Part shown: one piece after another, positions 5,962-8,892 of the stretch
Position numbering within the stretch: position 1 is the stretch's first letter
How the letters are laid out: the number at the start of each line of letters is the position of its first letter
DNA from: Deltaproteobacteria bacterium
GTDB lineage: Bacteria > Desulfobacterota > Desulfobacteria > Desulfobacterales > JAFDCJ01
NCBI GenBank assembly: GCA_024277475.1
Contig: JAJRVC010000490.1
Span: forward strand, 1-8,892
Direction of reading: 5' to 3'
Length of the DNA stretch: 8,892 nucleotides
Program-made: the position numbers and the translations under genes
The notes under the pieces: model-generated
Told to the model about the DNA's origin: nothing
What the model saw: only the letters and a program-made list of their open reading frames with translations
Database searches by the model: none

Positions 5962-8537
5962 TCCCCTCCTTTTTGGTTTTGCGGTCTTCTGAGCAAAAGT
6001 TCACACCAGCGGCCCAAGACGCCCAGCAACTCGATCCCGGGGCGCGTGGTGCCGGCGACCGGTTCCAGGATGAAACGTTGCAGGGGCTCGATCTCTTCTC
6101 TTGGTCCACCAAAACGCGCCAGCGAGTAGACCATCTGCCAGCGCCATTTTTCCGCCTGCAACAGCTGCCGTATTTCCGGCATGGGCAGATGCGTCTTATA
6201 GCGCTTCAAGCGCTCTCTGCTTTTGTACCAGGAGGTGGCCACTGCCTGGAGCCGGGCCAGCAATGGTCGGGTGCGTGGTTCTGTGAGCAGTGCCATCAAC
6301 CGTTCTTTTCTCTCTTTGAGGGCGGCGAATTCATCCCAGTGCATGGAGGTATCAAGAAAGGTGAATGACTTTTTTTGCTCCTCCCCGGCCGGGCCGGTGC
6401 TGCCCTTGAAAACGGTCTTGTTGTTTTTCGCCTTTTGCTCGGCCGCGCCGGCCATGTCCGCACCCTTGTAAATCGGAAACTTGCCGCCGGTGAGAACCAG
6501 GCCGCCGGACATCGCAAAGACCGGGTTCTGGCAGCAGAACCTGGTAAACCGTTCCTGGATGGCGCAGGCGATATCCGGCGCCATGTCCCAGGCGCTGAGG
6601 ACAAAAAGGTCGTCCCCGCCGGCATAGACGACGGTTCCCTTTCCCTGCCATTCAGGGTGTTGGTTGATAAACTTCGGCACCAGGCCGCCGAAAAAAAAGG
6701 CAAGCTGCCAGCTCAGGGTGGTGATTCGGCCCAGGGAGTGGAAAACTTTTGTATCTTTCATCCAGGTATGGTGATAGTGGTTGAGACCCTGCCGAAAGAT
6801 CCGGCCCAGGTTATCCACATCCATCCGTAGCACCCCCAGCCGGTGGACACCCTGTGCTGTCTCGGCGATCTCCTGGAATTCCTTGTCAAAGCTGTGGTTG
6901 CCGCCGACGATGAGCGGCGCTGCATTGACTCGCCCGGTACCACTGCTGGATTTGATCAACCCGGGGAAAGATGTGGAATTCAGAGCCCAGATCAGGCCGT
7001 GGTCGCCGTTGACCTCTGCTTTTTGGGTCAGGAACCAGAGATGTTTGCCGAAAATCTTCATGGTCGGTTTTTCGGAGGCAACCGTTGAGCGGTTGGCACT
7101 CATGACTATGTAGCGGGTCTCTTTGAGCTTTTTGCCGATCTCTTTCATGTCCCGGCAGGTATCACATATCCGGATCTCGTCGTCGGTCGCCCCGGCATGG
7201 CTATCCGTGGTCATGGTGCAGTGGCATACGGAGCAGGAAGCAGTATGCGGGTTCACTGCCACGCCGAAGACACGCTCGTAGTCGTTTGCGGCCAGATCGG
7301 CGTATCGGTGTCTATCCCGTAGAAAGACTTTTCGGGCCAGGTCATCCCAGATTTCGCTCAAAGTTCGTCCTTTTTGCCTGGTCAGATCAGTGCTGGACAT
7401 TTTTTCAAAATCGCTGCGTAGATAAACATCTCCGTTGAACATGTCGAACAGTTCCCGGTTGACGTCCTCGGTCATCTCGGCCAGTCTCGGGCGGACAGAG
7501 CGTGCATTGGGCAATAGGAGATAAAATTTGCCGCCGCTGCAGTAGAGAATATTGGCAGGTGTCAAAGCGAACTCTTCCACATACTTTCGGGCCAGGATCT
7601 CCGCAAGCAGTTGGATGTAGAACGACCTGCCCTTGAGCATTTTGTAGGCGCCCTTGGAGGATATCTGATAAACAAATTGCTGGATCCCGCTGATATCGCC
7701 ACAGAAAAGGAGAAACTTGTTTGGATCTCGTTTTTTGATCGCCGATTCTTTGAGGGAATTACGTTCTTCATGATAATAGTACAAGCAGGTGGCGATGGCG
7801 GCCGTTGCTTTTTGATGTTCAAACAATGAAACGTCAGACAGGTCTTGTGCCCTGGTGGTTTCAGGGAGGCACCACTGGTAGAGGCGGCAGACCTCGAGGA
7901 GGGTGTCAAAGTGGTCGATGATGTCAAGGCCGCGTTCTCCCGGTTGCTGCGGCTTGATTTCCTTGATGAATTGCTGCCAATGTCCTTTATAGTCCTCCCT
8001 CACGGCGAGGGACTCATATTCCTCTTGTGGACAGGGATATATCTCTTCATCATCCATGGTCCGATCGAGCGGCGGCACCCGGATTCGGTAGCGCATGCCG
8101 GTCCGAGAGGGGTCCGGAGGTTGACCAGGAAGGCCGATACGGGAGAGGATGCTGATCAACGGTATCTGGCTCTTGCGCTCTCGGCCTTTTGGTCTATAAC
8201 GGGCCGCTTCCTCGTCGGTTGGTTCCCGCTCGTGGCCGGCGGCAATATGGTCCGCCTGCTGGATGATGGTCTCAAGCGGGTTGCGTGGTCGGTGGTGGTA
8301 GGCCGCCAGATCAAGGATGGTACAGGTGCCGCCCGGATCCTTGCCCAAGACCCTTGTCACGCTTTCCGGGAAAAGGTCGGCCAATACCTGTTTGGTGTGA
8401 TAGGCGTGTTCGGGTCCGTATTTTTTCCATATTTCATTTCGTTCACCCGGCTCGACCATATAGGTTCGTTCGGCGAACTTGCCGATATCATGGAATAGAC
8501 CGGCTATAGCTATTCCTTTCAAAAGTTCTTTATCCAT
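5958..8537 (-). CDS. cas10: Cas10/Csm1, type III-A large subunit with HD nuclease and cyclic oligoadenylate synthase
   Basis: This is the signature subunit of type III CRISPR. The Palm domains make cyclic oligoadenylates from ATP when target RNA is bound, and the HD domain can cut single-stranded DNA. The 859-residue start (MDKELLKG) is chosen because TGGGGGATG lies just upstream; the frame extends 14 codons further with no ribosome binding site. Domains in order: HD (His16-Asp17 in GLFHDIGKF, then HAYHT near 44-48, AAYHHRP near 79-85 and QAD near 94-96); first Palm, with FCGDISGIQQFVYQIS (278-293) and CSGGKFYLLLPN; a zinc-binding insertion with CSVCHC and CDTC (Cys435, 438, 440, 458, 461); second Palm, with LRMDVDNLG (Asp573, Asp575) and the cyclase motif AGGDD (639-643); a C-terminal helical domain. 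All catalytic residues appear intact, so signalling to NucC via cA3 is expected. The stop overlaps the csm2 start. Confidence 0.95.
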   Translation of the reverse strand: MDKELLKGIAIAGLFHDIGKFAERTYMVEPGERNEIWKKYGPEHAYHTKQVLADLFPESVTRVLGKDPGGTCTILDLAAYHHRPRNPLETIIQQADHIAAGHEREPTDEEAARYRPKGRERKSQIPLISILSRIGLPGQPPDPSRTGMRYRIRVPPLDRTMDDEEIYPCPQEEYESLAVREDYKGHWQQFIKEIKPQQPGERGLDIIDHFDTLLEVCRLYQWCLPETTRAQDLSDVSLFEHQKATAAIATCLYYYHEERNSLKESAIKKRDPNKFLLFCGDISGIQQFVYQISSKGAYKMLKGRSFYIQLLAEILARKYVEEFALTPANILYCSGGKFYLLLPNARSVRPRLAEMTEDVNRELFDMFNGDVYLRSDFEKMSSTDLTRQKGRTLSEIWDDLARKVFLRDRHRYADLAANDYERVFGVAVNPHTASCSVCHCTMTTDSHAGATDDEIRICDTCRDMKEIGKKLKETRYIVMSANRSTVASEKPTMKIFGKHLWFLTQKAEVNGDHGLIWALNSTSFPGLIKSSSGTGRVNAAPLIVGGNHSFDKEFQEIAETAQGVHRLGVLRMDVDNLGRIFRQGLNHYHHTWMKDTKVFHSLGRITTLSWQLAFFFGGLVPKFINQHPEWQGKGTVVYAGGDDLFVLSAWDMAPDIACAIQERFTRFCCQNPVFAMSGGLVLTGGKFPIYKGADMAGAAEQKAKNNKTVFKGSTGPAGEEQKKSFTFLDTSMHWDEFAALKERKERLMALLTEPRTRPLLARLQAVATSWYKSRERLKRYKTHLPMPEIRQLLQAEKWRWQMVYSLARFGGPREEIEPLQRFILEPVAGTTRPGIELLGVLGRWCELLLRRPQNQKGGE

Positions 8538-8588
8538 TTTTACATCCCCCAGGTTGGTCCGACTGTCAGGACACCACATACTGTATAC
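8538..8588 (-). promoter_or_regulatory. Leader of cas10, possible operon control region
   Basis: The 51 bases between the ORF6N-type gene and cas10 contain the cas10 ribosome binding site (GGGGGATG, roughly 8542-8549 on the minus strand), a short dyad GTCC...GGAC (8557-8572), and GTATAC just after the upstream stop. No convincing -35/-10 promoter could be identified. The operon may use a promoter inside or upstream of the ORF6N gene, or a weak one here. Confidence 0.3.
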
Positions 8589-8892
8589 TCAAAACCCGAT
8601 CCGCCTCTTCGGCTTCTCATCCGCCGCCAACAGTTGCCTGATCGCCTCGAAGACAACCTGAAACTGCTGGTCGTACTTTTCTTCCATCTCCTCGATCTTC
8701 TTTTTCAGGTCCTCGTGGGTGGCCAGCATCCTGCGAAGCTGCGTGAAGGCGCGCATTATCTGGATATTAACCAGGATCGCCCGGTCCGATTTCAGGACGC
8801 TGGAGAGCATGGCAACGCCTTGCTCAGTAAAAACCATGGGCGGCTTCCTTGTACCGCCTCTCCCTGTTGGTTTTGATATCACAGATTGTGAC
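8589..8892 (-). CDS. ORF6N-domain (KilA-N-like) DNA-binding protein, C-terminal part, cut by window edge
   Basis: The visible part matches the C-terminal half of ORF6N-domain proteins, a phage-related family of predicted DNA-binding proteins usually about 170-200 residues long. The family core [20 protein letters not shown] is followed by [19 protein letters not shown], a charged coiled coil ([17 protein letters not shown]), [10 protein letters not shown] and the typical basic ending KPKRRIGF. The frame is open to the right edge: codons before the GTG at 8882 read S-Q-S, consistent with the family, so the N-terminal DNA-binding part lies outside. It is codirectional with cas10 and 51 bases upstream. 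These proteins are common near mobile elements and accessory islands. A regulatory role for the CRISPR operon is possible but unsupported. Confidence 0.85.
   Translation of the reverse strand, partial: SQSVISKPTGRGGTRKPPMVFTEQGVAMLSSVLKSDRAILVNIQIMRAFTQLRRMLATHEDLKKKIEEMEEKYDQQFQVVFEAIRQLLAADEKPKRRIGF

Noticed and set aside
7845..8498. 217-codon plus-strand open frame antisense to cas10
   Set aside because: It lies wholly opposite the conserved N-terminal coding region of Cas10, and its translation resembles no family. The same holds for the other long antisense frames, such as 2790-3341 and 6375-6830.
8557..8572. GTCC...GGAC dyad upstream of cas10 as an operator
   Set aside because: Four-base arms with an eight-base spacer are expected by chance; kept only as a note in the leader entry.
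8538..8579. Upstream start giving Cas10 14 more residues
   Set aside because: There is no ribosome binding site before that ATG, while a G-rich motif sits just before the ATG at 8537. The HD motif then falls at the usual distance from the N-terminus.

Overview
The window carries a nearly complete type III-A (Csm) CRISPR effector operon, entirely on the minus strand. It is read right to left: cas10/csm1, csm2, csm3, csm4, csm5, nucC, then an uncharacterised membrane-protein gene. The organism is a bacterium of moderate GC content with strong purine-rich ribosome binding sites. The protein styles (Csm subunits, an ORF6N-type DNA-binding protein) suggest a Gram-negative such as a Desulfobacterota/deltaproteobacterium, but this is a weak inference.

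Layout. Right edge (8589-8892, minus): the C-terminal half of an ORF6N-domain protein, cut by the window. A 51-base gap then leads into cas10 (5958-8537), with intact HD-nuclease and GGDD cyclase motifs. csm2, csm3, csm4 and csm5 follow, with overlaps or gaps of at most 14 bases, so they form one translationally coupled operon. Six bases after csm5, in the slot where csm6 often sits in III-A loci, is a clear NucC endonuclease (1703-2467). After an 87-base gap comes a 432-residue protein with a charged helical N-terminal half and a C-terminal membrane domain (317-1615). The left 316 bases hold no convincing gene, only an inverted repeat, a plus-strand hairpin with a T-run, and at the very edge a perfect leftward Shine-Dalgarno sequence for a gene outside the window.

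How it should work. From knowledge of the families: Cas10-Csm with crRNA senses foreign RNA. Its Palm domains turn ATP into cyclic oligoadenylate, cA3 assembles NucC trimers into hexamers, and NucC cuts double-stranded DNA indiscriminately, killing or arresting the infected cell. No Csm6, CARF protein, ring nuclease, Cas6, Cas1, Cas2 or CRISPR array is in the window, so crRNA processing and adaptation must be supplied from elsewhere.

Most notable observation. Csm3, normally the target-RNA-cutting subunit, has Asn at the position of the catalytic Asp (Asn40, equivalent to Asp33 of S. thermophilus Csm3), and no acidic residue lies anywhere near it. The complex is predicted to bind target RNA without cutting it, so the alarm would lack its normal off-switch. 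Together with an intact cyclase, NucC, and a downstream membrane protein of unknown function that could be a second effector, this looks like a type III-A variant turned into a signalling and abortive-infection device.
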